A stretch of DNA of 64,000 nucleotides from the NCBI GenBank assembly GCA_023411175.1, contig JAEYPB010000017.1:1-64000 (forward strand), read 5' to 3'. Below the pieces are notes generated by a model, which was not told where the DNA came from, ran no database searches, and saw only the letters and a list, made by a program, of their open reading frames with translations. The position numbers and the translations under genes were made by a program. This DNA comes from Bacillota bacterium (GTDB lineage: Bacteria > Bacillota > Clostridia > Christensenellales > Aristaeellaceae). This document shows, piece by piece, positions 19,357-28,438 of this stretch (position 1 is the stretch's first letter; each line of letters opens with the position of its first letter).

Positions 19357-20751
19357 ATGACCGCGCACATCGCAAACTACGCCGGCGGGCGCGTACACTT
19401 TATCGGCATCGGCGGAAGCTCCATGTCGGGGCTTGCGCCGCTTATTAAAAAATTGGGCTACCAGGTGACCGGCTCCGACAGGGACCGCTCCCATAAAACC
19501 GATGCGCTGACGGAAAAGGGCATTCCGGTTGCCATCGGCCATCGGGCCGAAAACGTCCGCGGCGCGGATTTCATCGTATACACCGCCGCCATCGCGCCGG
19601 AAAACCCGGAGCGGGTCGAGGCCGAGCGCCTGAACATCCCGCAGATCGAGCGCAGCGTGCTGATCGGCCAGCTGATGGAGGGCTACAAAAACGCCGTCGG
19701 CATCAGCGGCACCCACGGAAAGACCACCACCACCGCGATGCTCTCGCAGGTAATGGTGGAGTGCGGCGCCAACCCCACCGTGCACATCGGCGGAGAGCTG
19801 GACGCGCTGGGCGGCTCCACGCTCCTGGGCGGCAAGGAGTACTTCGTCGTCGAGGCCTGCGAGTTCAACGAGAGTTTTCTTAAGTTCCTGCCCACGGTGG
19901 CGGTGATTCTGAATATCGACGAAGACCACCTGGACTTCTTCAAGGACATCGACGACATCGAGCGCGCGTTTCTCGATTACGCCCGCCGCACCCCGCCGGA
20001 CGGCTGGTGCGTGGGCTGCGGCGACGACGAGCGGGTGCGCCGGGTCCTCAAGAATTCCGGTCGCCGCGCCCGCACCTACGGCATCGGTTCGGAAAACGAT
20101 CTGCGGCCCGAGAACCTGACCTACGACCCCGAGGGCCGCGCCCGGTGCGGCGTGAGTCTGCACGGCAGGATGCTTTGCGACCTCAGGATGACGGTGGCCG
20201 GGGAGCACAACCTGCTCAACGCGCTGGCGGTCATTGCGGTTGCGGACATCTTCGGCCTCCCGCTGGATCAGGCGGCCGAGACGCTCTCCTCTTTTTCCGG
20301 CGCGCACAGACGGTTTGAACTGACCAGCGTCACCGACGGCGTCAAGGTCTATCAGGATTACGGGCACAACCCCACCGAGATCAAGAACGCGCTGCGCATC
20401 GCGAAGCTGCAGCCGCACAAGCGGCTTTGGGCGGTGTGGCAGCCCCACACCTATTCACGCACAAAAAAGCTTTTCGACGGCTTTGTGGAAACCTTTGACG
20501 ACGCGGATCTCGTGCTGATCACCGACATCTGCGCGGCTCGGGAATCCGACCCAGGCGACATCACTTCGCAAATGTTGATCCCGCCACTGCGCGCCAGAGG
20601 CGTGGCCGCGACGGTGACCCCCTCCTTTGACGACACCGAAGCCCACCTTCGCGTCCATTGGGAACCGGGCGACCTGGTCGTCACGCTGGGCTGCGGCAAC
20701 ATCGACCTTTTAAACGAACAGATCGCGCTGCACGGGGATACGCCGCGATAA
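19357..20751 (+). CDS. murC: UDP-N-acetylmuramate-L-alanine ligase
   Basis: A 464-residue cytoplasmic ligase adding L-Ala, the first residue of the peptidoglycan stem peptide, with ATP. The N-terminal UDP-binding domain has 'VHFIGIGGSSMSGLAPL'. The ATP P-loop 'GISGTHGKTTTTAML' is at about 112-126, and 'EHNLLNALAVIAVA' and 'DYGHNPTEIKNAL' mark the central and C-terminal domains. ATG 19357 has GGAGGG 5 bases upstream. It is monocistronic, divergent from purR. Confidence 0.96.
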   Translation: MTAHIANYAGGRVHFIGIGGSSMSGLAPLIKKLGYQVTGSDRDRSHKTDALTEKGIPVAIGHRAENVRGADFIVYTAAIAPENPERVEAERLNIPQIERSVLIGQLMEGYKNAVGISGTHGKTTTTAMLSQVMVECGANPTVHIGGELDALGGSTLLGGKEYFVVEACEFNESFLKFLPTVAVILNIDEDHLDFFKDIDDIERAFLDYARRTPPDGWCVGCGDDERVRRVLKNSGRRARTYGIGSENDLRPENLTYDPEGRARCGVSLHGRMLCDLRMTVAGEHNLLNALAVIAVADIFGLPLDQAAETLSSFSGAHRRFELTSVTDGVKVYQDYGHNPTEIKNALRIAKLQPHKRLWAVWQPHTYSRTKKLFDGFVETFDDADLVLITDICAARESDPGDITSQMLIPPLRARGVAATVTPSFDDTEAHLRVHWEPGDLVVTLGCGNIDLLNEQIALHGDTPR

Positions 20752-20780
20752 AGAACAATTTGGTACCACCGATAAAGAAA

Positions 20781-20810
20781 GGGCTGTCGTGCTTTCCCGC
20801 ACGACAGCCC
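20781..20810. terminator. Bidirectional terminator between murC and the DUF2207 gene
   Basis: GGGCTGTCGTGC, loop TTTCCC, GCACGACAGCCC: a perfect 12-base-pair stem. It is followed by CGTTTT on the plus strand and by TTTCTTT on the minus strand. Confidence 0.85.
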
Positions 20811-20823
20811 CGTTTTCATGCCG

Positions 20824-22554
20824 CTACCACGCGCCGTGCCCGCCGCCGCCACCGCCGCCGCCGGAAGAGCCGGAAAAGCCGCCGGAAGAGCTGGAATCCT
20901 GCGATACGATGCTGGCGTTGTGCTTTCGCACGTCGTGGAAGGATCGGTTGACACGGCCCATGTCATGGTGCCAGCCCACATACCACCAGACCGGGAGCAT
21001 TTCGCCGTAGCCGTAATACGGATCGGAAGCGCGCTGCTCCAGGTATTCGGTCAGCGGTTCAACGTAGCCAAGCGCGACCAGAATCGGCATGTGTTTGAGC
21101 GAATCGGCCGGCATGTCCGTGATCTTGCCTTCGTACCTTTCGCAGTAGCCGCGCACCGCCGAGCACTTGGCCTCGCCAAGATCGGTCAGACTGCGAACCC
21201 GGGTAAAGCCGATCAGGATCGCGACCGTAAGAAGGATCCCCGCGACGCCGATCGGCGCCAAGCCCAGCGCAAAGGTCGCGATGCTGAGCAACACGCCGCC
21301 CGCCGCGAGCATCGCCGCGCCGCAGCCCATCTTGGCGCGGCCGCCGAAGTACAGCCCTTCGTCCTCGGCCTGCCGACGCACGGCCTGCTGCCACTGGCGG
21401 TAGTTCTTGTCAAACTCCCGCGCAACCGACGCGTTTCGCCCGGCGTCCAGGTCCTCAATCCACAGGAATTCCCGCCTGTCAAAAAGCCAGTCGAACAGCG
21501 CCTTCTGCTGCGGGGACATGTCCGCCTCCCGGTTTTCGACGGTGAACTTCACCTGTTCCTCTCCGGACACCGGATGTATCTCGCCGCGCATCGACAGCGC
21601 TCGCTTTTGCACGAGCTGCAGGAGCGTCGCGGAGAAGCCGCTCTCTCCCGCCGTATTTCGGACCAACTGTTCGGCCACGGCGGCATCCAATCCTTCCAGC
21701 GCCGCGTCGTCCTCCCTGGCCACGATGGCCTTTTTCAGTCCGAAGCGCGCGATCTTTCCGCGGAGGATGAGCGCCGCGCCGATAAAAAACGCGGCGAGGA
21801 TGCCCACCGCGCCGTAGCGAAGGCGCCCTTTGGCTTCCTCGGCCTCTTTCCGCTCCTGAGCCAACCGGGCTTCGGTATCCAGCGTCTCCTGGATGACGGG
21901 GCGGTCGATCAGCGGCGCGGCAGTCAGCGAATCCGCCGGGAAGAGCGCGTCGATTTCCACGTACTCGCCGGACCGCACGTCCCGGGGGCCCGCCGTCAGC
22001 ACGCTGCCGTCCAGCGAAAGATCCGCTTCACTCATTGCGCCGTGGGCATAGAAGTGCGTCGGCGCGCCCGGGAACGCCACGGTGATGGTGGCCTGTCCCA
22101 GCGTCACCGCGTTTGAGATGCCGATCAGCTTGTAGTTGAGCCGGGCGGCATCCTGATAGCGCTGCGCGAGGCCCCGGAGCGTGTACTCGTATTCAAAAAA
22201 CCGCGCGCCGCCGTCGCCGGGTGCGTAGGCCTTGATGTTCAGGAGAACCCCTTCCCGCTGGGCAGTATAGGTGAAGGGTTCCATCAGCATCTCATCGACC
22301 TGGCGAAGCAGCGTTCCGCCGTCGACGTACAGCTTCAAGTCCTCCAGCGCCTCCACGTCGCCGACGTCGATCGACGAAAGGATTCCGTTGTAGCTGCCGT
22401 CAAATTCGTAGGTCAGCCGCTCCGCAACCCGCGCCGATCCGTCGCCCGCGATCGCCACATCCATGGAGTAGGCGGCGATGGTATAATCCGCGGCCAGCGC
22501 GCCAAGCGGCAGCAGCATAAGAACCATGACCAAAAGCACCGTAAACTTGCGCAT
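20824..22554 (-). CDS. DUF2207 family membrane protein
   Basis: A 576-residue predicted membrane protein. A signal peptide (about 1-22, ending ...GALA) is followed by an extracellular beta-rich DUF2207 domain (about 25-230). Then come a membrane segment (about 252-270), a cytoplasmic part, a pair of membrane helices near 420-460, and a Gly/Ser-rich tail of 'SGGFSGSSGGGGGGGG' type. This is the standard DUF2207 architecture, whose function is unknown. Such Gly-rich tails recur in the TPM-domain protein at 26.6-27.6 kb. It has its own promoter and is not part of an evident operon. Confidence 0.82.
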   Translation of the reverse strand: MRKFTVLLVMVLMLLPLGALAADYTIAAYSMDVAIAGDGSARVAERLTYEFDGSYNGILSSIDVGDVEALEDLKLYVDGGTLLRQVDEMLMEPFTYTAQREGVLLNIKAYAPGDGGARFFEYEYTLRGLAQRYQDAARLNYKLIGISNAVTLGQATITVAFPGAPTHFYAHGAMSEADLSLDGSVLTAGPRDVRSGEYVEIDALFPADSLTAAPLIDRPVIQETLDTEARLAQERKEAEEAKGRLRYGAVGILAAFFIGAALILRGKIARFGLKKAIVAREDDAALEGLDAAVAEQLVRNTAGESGFSATLLQLVQKRALSMRGEIHPVSGEEQVKFTVENREADMSPQQKALFDWLFDRREFLWIEDLDAGRNASVAREFDKNYRQWQQAVRRQAEDEGLYFGGRAKMGCGAAMLAAGGVLLSIATFALGLAPIGVAGILLTVAILIGFTRVRSLTDLGEAKCSAVRGYCERYEGKITDMPADSLKHMPILVALGYVEPLTEYLEQRASDPYYGYGEMLPVWWYVGWHHDMGRVNRSFHDVRKHNASIVSQDSSSSGGFSGSSGGGGGGGGHGAW

Positions 22555-22574
22555 CCTAATCCCCCCTTGCTTCC

Positions 22575-22603
22575 ATTATGTGCAAGGCTTCCGGGCTTGT
22601 CAA
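22575..22603 (-). promoter_or_regulatory. Sigma-A-like promoter of the DUF2207 gene
   Basis: On the minus strand, TTGACA (22603-22598), a 17-base spacer and CATAAT (22580-22575). The leader is very short, leading straight to an AAGGGGGG ribosome binding site. Confidence 0.7.
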
Positions 22604-22690
22604 TAGATGATCCCAGCGTATTTTGCGCCACCGGCAACGCGATTCGCCCCTTTCGCATAGGCGGATAGGGCAAAATGAACATACTTTTCC

Positions 22691-22720
22691 TTGACATGGC
22701 ACGCCCGTTGACGTTATGAT
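22691..22720 (+). promoter_or_regulatory. Sigma-A-like promoter of the XRE-cupin and acyl-CoA synthetase genes
   Basis: TTGACA (22691-22696), an 18-base spacer and TATGAT (22715-22720). The predicted start near 22727 is followed by AGGGAGGG and the GTG start. Confidence 0.7.
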
Positions 22721-22754
22721 TTGATAAACTGGATAGATTAGGGAGGGCTTTTGC

Positions 22755-23309
22755 GTGTCCGACAATATTCAGGCGATCGCGATTCGAATTTGCGATCTGC
22801 GGGAGATCAGCGGCCTTACGCAGGCCGAGGTCGCCGAGGCATCGGGCGTGCCGCTGGAGGATTATATTGAATACGAGAAGGGCGGCAGGGATTTCTCGTT
22901 CAGCCATCTTTTCAATATCGCCAAGTCTCTGGGCGTGGACATCAGCGACCTTCTGACCGGCGAAAGCCCGAAGCTGCGCGGCTACGTGGTGACCCGCTCC
23001 GGCAAGGGCCTGGCCTTCGAGCGCCGCAAGGCCTACCACTACCAGCACCTGGCCTACAACTTCCGGGACAAGAAGGCCGAGCCCTTCATCGTGACCGTCG
23101 AGTACGACGGACAGACCTCCGGCAAGACCGCCCACGCCCACGACGGGCAGGAGTTCGATTATCTGCTTGAAGGCCGAATGCTGATCGAGCTGGGCGGAAA
23201 CAAGGTCTTTCTGGAGGCGGGCGACTCGGTCTATTACGACTCCTCGCTCCCCCACGCCATGTACGCGCTGGACGCCGACGCGCGCTTCATCGCCGTCGTA
23301 ATCAAATAA
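22755..23309 (+). CDS. XRE-type helix-turn-helix regulator with a cupin domain
   Basis: A 184-residue protein. Residues about 5-65 form a Cro/C1-type helix-turn-helix ('LREISGLTQAEVAEASGV', then 'LEDYIEYEKG'). Residues about 105-180 form a cupin sensor domain ('KTAHAHDGQEFDYLLEGRML' and 'DSVYYDSSLPHAMYAL'). Such proteins often regulate the neighbouring gene in response to a small molecule held by the cupin. Here it sits 16 bases before an acyl-CoA synthetase, a pairing common in Clostridia. The start is GTG 22755 with AGGGAGGG upstream. The ligand is unknown, perhaps a short organic acid or its CoA ester. Confidence 0.87.
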   Translation: MSDNIQAIAIRICDLREISGLTQAEVAEASGVPLEDYIEYEKGGRDFSFSHLFNIAKSLGVDISDLLTGESPKLRGYVVTRSGKGLAFERRKAYHYQHLAYNFRDKKAEPFIVTVEYDGQTSGKTAHAHDGQEFDYLLEGRMLIELGGNKVFLEAGDSVYYDSSLPHAMYALDADARFIAVVIK

Positions 23310-23325
23310 GCCGGGAGGGCTGGCC

Positions 23326-24984
23326 ATGACGCCTTACAAGAAGTATCTTGAAGAGTGGGAGTTCGGCTCCTATGAGGATTTCCTGAAAAACTATAAAATT
23401 GTCGTGCCCGACCATTTCAACTTCGCCTTCGACGTGCTGGATGAGATGGCCCGTGAGACGCCCGACGCCCGGGCGCTTCAGTGGTGCAACCCCGCCGGGG
23501 AGGAAAGAAGCTTCACCTTTGCGGACATCAGCCGGGAGTCCGGCCGCTGCGCCAACATGCTCGCTTCGCTGGGCGTCAAGCGGGGCGATGTGGTGATGCT
23601 GGTCTTAAAGCGCCACTATGAATTCTGGTTCGCGATCATGGCTCTGCACAAGCTGGGCGCCGTCGCCGTACCGGCGACACACCTTCTGACGAAGAAAGAC
23701 ATCGTCTACCGCGCCAACGCGGCGGACATCTCCGCGGTGATCGGCTCCGTCGAAGGTGCCTTCGCGGAACAGCTGGACGCGGCGATGCCCGAATGCCCGA
23801 CGCTGAAGCTTCGGATCGCCGCCCGCGGAAAGCGGGACGCCTGGCTCTCCTTTGACGAGGAGATGGCAAAGCACGGCGACGCCTTCGAGCGCCCGCTGCC
23901 GCCGAACGAAAACGACGATCCGCTTCTGATCTACTTCACCTCCGGTACCAGCGGCATGCCGAAGATGGTGCTGCTCGACTGTACCTACCCGCTGGGCCAC
24001 ATCCAGACCGCCGTATACTGGCTGCGCTGCATCGAGGGCGGGCTGCATCTGACGGTCTCTGAGACCGGCTGGGCCAAGTCCGTCTGGGGTAAGCTCTATG
24101 GCCAATGGCTGGCCGGCAGCGCGGTCATGAGCTACGACTTCGAAAAGTTCGTGCCAGCGGACATGCTCGCCATCCTCGAACGGCACAAGGTCACCACCTT
24201 CTGCGCGCCGCCGACCGTCTACCGGTTCATGGCGCTGGAGGATGTTTCGAAGTACGACCTCTCGTCGCTCAAGTACTGCGCCACCGCCGGCGAACCCTTA
24301 AATCCTGACCTCTTTGAGAAGTGGGAAAAGCTGACCGGCCACCAGATGCGCGAGATCTACGGCCAGACCGAGCTGTGCGTCACAGTGGGCACCTTCCCGT
24401 GGATGAAGGTATGCCCCGGCTCGATGGGCAAGCCTTCGCCGCAATTTGACGTGGATCTGGTGGACGAGGACGGCGCGTCCGTCCCGCCGGGCGTCGTGGG
24501 CGAAATCGTCGTGCGCACCAGAAAGGGCCGCCCGGTGGGCATGTTCCACGGTTATCACCGCGACCCGGAGCGCACGAAGGCCGTCTGGTATGACAACGCC
24601 TACCACACGCTGGATCTCGCATGGCGCGACGAGTGGGGCTACTACTGGTACGTCGGCCGTGCGGACGACGTGATCAAGTCCTCCGGCTACCGCATCGGGC
24701 CCTTTGAGGTGGAGAGCGCGCTGCTCGAGCACCCCGCCGTGGTCGAAACCGCCATCACCGGCGTGCCGGACGCGGTGCGCGGCCAAATCATCAAGGCGAC
24801 GGTCGTGTTGCGCAAGGGCTACGAGCCTTCCGAAGCGCTCGTCAAGGAGTTGCAGGATCACGTCAAGCACACCACCGCGCCCTACAAGTACCCGCGCATC
24901 ATCGAATTCGTCAGCGAGCTGCCCAAGACGATCTCCGGCAAGATCCGCAGGGTGGAGCTGCGCGAGCGCGACGCGAGCAAATAA
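23326..24984 (+). CDS. AMP-forming acyl-CoA synthetase
   Basis: A 552-residue ANL superfamily enzyme making acyl-CoA from a carboxylic acid, ATP and CoA through an acyl-AMP intermediate. Visible motifs are the P-loop 'YFTSGTSGMPKMV' (about 204-216), 'IYGQTELC' (about 345-352), 'YVGRADDVIKSSGYRIGPFE' (hinge and C-terminal domain) and 'KTISGKIRR' with the catalytic lysine near the end. The body resembles medium-chain or acetyl-CoA synthetase-like ligases. The acid used is unknown. It is co-transcribed with the XRE-cupin regulator. Complete, with no missing catalytic motif. Confidence 0.9.
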   Translation: MTPYKKYLEEWEFGSYEDFLKNYKIVVPDHFNFAFDVLDEMARETPDARALQWCNPAGEERSFTFADISRESGRCANMLASLGVKRGDVVMLVLKRHYEFWFAIMALHKLGAVAVPATHLLTKKDIVYRANAADISAVIGSVEGAFAEQLDAAMPECPTLKLRIAARGKRDAWLSFDEEMAKHGDAFERPLPPNENDDPLLIYFTSGTSGMPKMVLLDCTYPLGHIQTAVYWLRCIEGGLHLTVSETGWAKSVWGKLYGQWLAGSAVMSYDFEKFVPADMLAILERHKVTTFCAPPTVYRFMALEDVSKYDLSSLKYCATAGEPLNPDLFEKWEKLTGHQMREIYGQTELCVTVGTFPWMKVCPGSMGKPSPQFDVDLVDEDGASVPPGVVGEIVVRTRKGRPVGMFHGYHRDPERTKAVWYDNAYHTLDLAWRDEWGYYWYVGRADDVIKSSGYRIGPFEVESALLEHPAVVETAITGVPDAVRGQIIKATVVLRKGYEPSEALVKELQDHVKHTTAPYKYPRIIEFVSELPKTISGKIRRVELRERDASK

Positions 24985-25000
24985 AGGATACATTGGATTC

Positions 25001-25753
25001 ATGAACAAGACCAGTTTAACTTTAAAGAGGCTGATGGCGGTCGCGCTGGCGGCGCTGATGACCTTCAGCATGACCGGGTGTGATACGCTGGGCGCGCTGG
25101 CTCCCCGCGACGCGGTGGTGACCGCCGCGCCGCCAGAACAGGCGGCATCCGGGGAACAAGGCATGGCGGAGGCCGACTTTCAGTCGGCGTCCGCAGACGC
25201 TGATGCTTCCGAAGCGCCGACCCCTCTGCCCGATGTGACGCCGGTGCCAACACCTTCCCCCACCCCGGTTCCGGTGGTCGCGATCGCGGACTACAAGTAC
25301 CAGAAGCTGTCCAACAAGACGCTGAATGTCTCCTTTACGTACCCGTCCCATTGGATCAACGTGCCCGGCTCCATCACCATCAGCTACGTCGAGCCCGTGG
25401 ATGAAGGCAACGTTGCCGCCCGGGTGGCGGTCAGCGTCAAGAAGGCCTCGAAGGTTCCGGACGCAGCCGCGCTAAAAAGCCAGCTGGAAAAGCTGATCGA
25501 CAGCGTGTCCGGCAGCTTCTCTGATTTCAAGCGCGGCTCTGCCTCCAAGAAGCTCAAGTTCATGGGCTCAGCCGCCTACTCGGTCGTCTACGAAGCGTCG
25601 ATGGATGGTCAGTCGGTGAAGGGCTTTATGATCATCACCTACAGAAAGTCCAAAAAGAGGCTCGTCGCGCTGCATTTCTACGCGCCGGCGGACAGGTATG
25701 ACGACTTCTCGCCGGTGCTCAAACAGATTCGGGACTCTGTGAAGCTGACCTAG
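25001..25753 (+). CDS. Putative lipoprotein with a PsbP/DcrB-like domain
   Basis: A 250-residue exported protein. The signal sequence (about 1-26, 'LMAVALAALMTFSMTGC') ends in a lipobox-like MTGC, so C26 is probably lipidated. A linker rich in Thr, Pro and Val (about 60-90) leads to a C-terminal domain (about 95-250) beginning 'VSFTYPSHW', a pattern seen in PsbP/DcrB-type folds. Function unknown. ATG 25001 begins a clear signal peptide 16 bases after the synthetase stop, although its ribosome binding site is weak; the frame is open upstream but lies inside the synthetase gene. The fold call is tentative; export is well supported. Confidence 0.75.
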   Translation: MNKTSLTLKRLMAVALAALMTFSMTGCDTLGALAPRDAVVTAAPPEQAASGEQGMAEADFQSASADADASEAPTPLPDVTPVPTPSPTPVPVVAIADYKYQKLSNKTLNVSFTYPSHWINVPGSITISYVEPVDEGNVAARVAVSVKKASKVPDAAALKSQLEKLIDSVSGSFSDFKRGSASKKLKFMGSAAYSVVYEASMDGQSVKGFMIITYRKSKKRLVALHFYAPADRYDDFSPVLKQIRDSVKLT

Positions 25754-25798
25754 CGCCGGATTCGCCGGCAGCCTGGGGATAAATGGGGAGGATGGCAC

Positions 25799-26536
25799 AT
25801 GTGGTATCGTTCGGATCTCAAGGCGCGCGCGAAGACTGCGCTGCGCGTCAACGGCTACTGGACGGCGGTCCTTGTCATGCTGGTCATCATGGTGCTGACG
25901 GGCGGCATCGGGGGCGCCGGCAGTAGTGGCTCGAATTTGGAGTACAGGGTTGAACAGAACGACCCATCCGCGTTCTACGGGCAGCCGCAGCCGCTGAACT
26001 CCGTGATCGGCTTCTTTATCTTCAGCGTCGGCGTGCTGGTCATCGGGTATTCCATCTTTGTCGCCACTCCTCTTCTGGTGGGTAAAAACCGCTTCTTCCT
26101 GGAGCACCGCGAACGGCCCTCGACCATCGGAAGAATCTTCGCGCCCTTCACCCGCGGATATCTGAATGTGGTGAAGACGATGCTGTTGCAGAGCATCATC
26201 GTGTTTTTGTGGGCGCTGCTTCTCATCATCCCCGGCATCATCAAATCCTTTCAGTACATCTTCGTGCCCTATATCCTCGCAGAGAACCCGGAGATCGAAT
26301 GGCGGCGCGCGCTGGACCTGAGCCGCCAGATGACCGACGGCAGCAAGCTCAAGATTTTTGTGCTGGAACTCAGTTTCATCGGCTGGTACCTTCTGGGTGC
26401 ATTGGCGCTGGGCATCGGAATTCTCTTTGTCGTGCCCTACGCCGAAGCCACGACGGCTGAACTCTACGCCCATTTACGCGAGCAGGCCATCGCCCGCGGC
26501 GTGACCGACGAGCGCGAGCTTCCGGGCGTCGTTTAA
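25799..26536 (+). CDS. DUF975 family integral membrane protein
   Basis: A 245-residue membrane protein. It starts 'MWYRSDLKARAKTALRVNGY', the typical DUF975 opening in which an amphipathic helix leads into the first membrane segment (about 20-38). Further hydrophobic segments lie at about 65-95, 130-150 and 195-225. 'WALLLIIPGIIKSFQYIFVPYILAENP', in residues about 139-165, is the core DUF975 pattern. Function unknown. A GGGAGG site lies 7 bases before the ATG. It lies 45 bases after the lipoprotein gene and ends at a strong terminator. Confidence 0.85.
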   Translation: MWYRSDLKARAKTALRVNGYWTAVLVMLVIMVLTGGIGGAGSSGSNLEYRVEQNDPSAFYGQPQPLNSVIGFFIFSVGVLVIGYSIFVATPLLVGKNRFFLEHRERPSTIGRIFAPFTRGYLNVVKTMLLQSIIVFLWALLLIIPGIIKSFQYIFVPYILAENPEIEWRRALDLSRQMTDGSKLKIFVLELSFIGWYLLGALALGIGILFVVPYAEATTAELYAHLREQAIARGVTDERELPGVV

Positions 26537-26588
26537 GGCATTGCCCCTTTAATCCTGCGCAGACAACGATTCTTCTTTTTCAACATGC

Positions 26589-26620
26589 AAAGGCGCGGGC
26601 AGATTGCCCGCGCCTTTTTA
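26589..26620. terminator. Strong terminator between DUF975 and TPM genes
   Basis: AAAGGCGCGGGCA, loop GAT, TGCCCGCGCCTTT, then TTTATT. It is a near-ideal intrinsic terminator for the plus-strand DUF975 gene and probably also serves the converging minus-strand gene. Confidence 0.88.
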
Positions 26621-26633
26621 TTATCATTATTGC

Positions 26634-27647
26634 CTACCTTCCGCGTCCGCCGCCCGCGCCGCGGGAACCGCCGCCTCCGCCGGAAAACCCACCTCCGCCA
26701 AAGCCGCCGCCCCCGAATCCGCCGAAGCCGCCGCCGGAGCGCCCACCGCCGGAGCCGCGGGATCTGCCGCCGCCGCCGGAGAAGCCACCGCCGCCAAAGC
26801 CGCCACCACCAAAACCGCCCGGCCTTCGAGGCCCGGAGCCCGGCCAGGGGCCAGGTCCGGGCGGTCTGCGCCTGGGACCGCCCATCCAGCCGCCCATCCA
26901 GCCGCCGAGCAAGGCGGGCAGACAGCCGCAGCCGCCGCGCCGGCCGCCGAAGATCGACAGCACCACGGTGACGATAATAATCGCGATAAAAATGTCGGGG
27001 ATGCTGAAGCCGTCGTCCGCGTCATTGTAGCGGTCTACATTTCCGCTGTTGTCATTAGCGCTTCCCCCACCGCCGGTTCGGTAGTTGTTCCCGGAGGTGC
27101 TGCCCTGGTAGCCGTAGTAGGATGTCTTCGATGCGGTGTCGATCGACAGATTCGCACCGTAGATGTCCGAAATGCGCTGAAACAGCGCATCGAAGTACTT
27201 GACGCTGGCTGGGGAATAGTCCTTCGCCGCAAAATCCGGTTCCAGGTACTCGTTCCAGAGCGCGCTCAACTCACTGGTGGGCAGGTTGCGCTCAAGCCCC
27301 GTGCCCTCCATGGTGTAATAGTCGTCGTCTCCGATGACCAGCAGCACCAGAATGCCGTTGTTCTTTTGCGCGTCGCCGATCTTCCATGAATTGAAAAGCG
27401 CATAGGCGTAGTCATCAATGGCATTGGGCTGGGTGGTGCGCATCGTCACAAAAACGATCTGTGCACCGGTCGCCCTGTCCAGCGCCTTGGCGTTGACTTC
27501 AATATGGTTCTTCGCGTCGCCGGACAACACGCTGGCAAAATCGCTGGCGTAGTAGCCGGTCGGCTGGACGACCGTGATGGCCAGCGCGGGCGCGGCGACA
27601 ATCGCGAGCATGAGAAGCGCCAGAAGCAAAGAGAGCGTTTTTTTCAT
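26634..27647 (-). CDS. TPM-domain membrane protein with Gly-rich tail
   Basis: A 337-residue protein. The signal peptide is clear (1-22, ending ...APALA). An extracytoplasmic TPM domain (about 30-170) has 'DFASVLSGDAKNHIEVNAKAL', split over 38-58, and 'IGDAQKNNGILVLLVIGDDD', the TPM signature. One membrane segment (about 210-228, 'IPDIFIAIIIVTVVLSIF') precedes a long tail of Gly, Arg, Pro and Ser repeats (about 240-337). TPM domains (Psb32/MOLO-1-like) occur in proteins linked to photosystem repair or receptor assembly and as bacterial membrane proteins of unknown role. ATG 27647 has AAAGGAGG upstream; the open frame continues further but without signal. Likely last gene of the XpaC-TelA-LemA run. 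Confidence 0.83.
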   Translation of the reverse strand: MKKTLSLLLALLMLAIVAAPALAITVVQPTGYYASDFASVLSGDAKNHIEVNAKALDRATGAQIVFVTMRTTQPNAIDDYAYALFNSWKIGDAQKNNGILVLLVIGDDDYYTMEGTGLERNLPTSELSALWNEYLEPDFAAKDYSPASVKYFDALFQRISDIYGANLSIDTASKTSYYGYQGSTSGNNYRTGGGGSANDNSGNVDRYNDADDGFSIPDIFIAIIIVTVVLSIFGGRRGGCGCLPALLGGWMGGWMGGPRRRPPGPGPWPGSGPRRPGGFGGGGFGGGGFSGGGGRSRGSGGGRSGGGFGGFGGGGFGGGGFSGGGGGSRGAGGGRGR

Positions 27648-27817
27648 CGTCCGCCAACCTCCTTTTCCTGCATTCAACAAGGTACCCAGATGGCAGCGCC
27701 GTCCGGCGTGTCGGGCCGATGCCCAACACAAAGAAGTATTCAGCGGCAACGCAAGGGGGCAGCGCCAGCCACCCCCCCAGTTGCCTCGAGGCCGCGTTCC
27801 AATCCCGGAGCGGGCGC

Positions 27818-28432
27818 CTACTGGAACAGCTCAAGCGAAGGCGCGCCGCCCTTGATGCCGCCGATCAAACTGGCCGGAAAGTCCGAATACATCTTTCGGA
27901 CGTCGGTGTTGTACTGGGCGGCCAAGTCGTTGAAGGGGTCACGCCCGATGGTGTTGCCGTGGGACTTAAAGTCGTCGTACACGCTCTTGGCGTCCCGCCT
28001 GTCCGCGTCCGACAGGGGCGCGTTGCCAAGGGCGGTGTACAGGTCCTCAATCGCGCGGGTCAGCGCCGCGTTGGCGTCGCCTCTTTTGCGGATCTCCGTC
28101 TGCAGCAGCTGATTGGCCTCGTCCAGCGCCTTCTGGGCACTGAGGGCCTTTTCAGCGAGCGACGCATCGACCTGTTGGTAGCGGTTCGCGATGCCATAGA
28201 GCGTATAGGCGCCCTTCGCCCTGGCCTTCAGGTCGCTGTCGATGGAGAGGCCATCGCCGTTGACCCCCGTATAAAACACCTTGATGACGTCGTCCCGCAT
28301 CTCCAGCGCGTTCTTTTCCAGCGCGTTCCCGCTGAGGCTCAGCGCGGTAATCACCACCAACGCAAACACAATCCACGCGACCGTGCGATTTTCCGACAGG
28401 CGCATGCGAACACCCCGCTTCCTGGATAGCAT
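27818..28432 (-). CDS. LemA family protein
   Basis: A 204-residue protein with an N-terminal membrane helix (about 18-38) and a long helical LemA domain: 'GYTLYGIANRY'-like 'GAYTLYGIANRYQQVD', 'LDEANQLLQTEIRKRGDANA', 'YNTDVRKMYSDFPASLIGG'. The last block, close to 'YN..v..yn.FP..liA', is the family hallmark. LemA proteins are membrane-anchored helical bundles of uncertain function. The ATG at 28432 lies 6 bases after the TelA stop; an internal ATG at 28405 is an alternative start. Gap 27650-27817 before the TPM gene holds no gene that I can see. Confidence 0.82.
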   Translation of the reverse strand: MLSRKRGVRMRLSENRTVAWIVFALVVITALSLSGNALEKNALEMRDDVIKVFYTGVNGDGLSIDSDLKARAKGAYTLYGIANRYQQVDASLAEKALSAQKALDEANQLLQTEIRKRGDANAALTRAIEDLYTALGNAPLSDADRRDAKSVYDDFKSHGNTIGRDPFNDLAAQYNTDVRKMYSDFPASLIGGIKGGAPSLELFQ

Positions 28433-28438
28433 TGGCCC

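Noticed and set aside
19192..20448. Long open frame antisense to murC
   Set aside because: Shadow of a confidently identified gene; no promoter, ribosome site or protein family features.
26640..26960. Repeat array or CRISPR-like region in the TPM gene
   Set aside because: The repetition comes from Gly/Arg/Pro-rich codons of the protein tail; there are no regular repeats with unique spacers.
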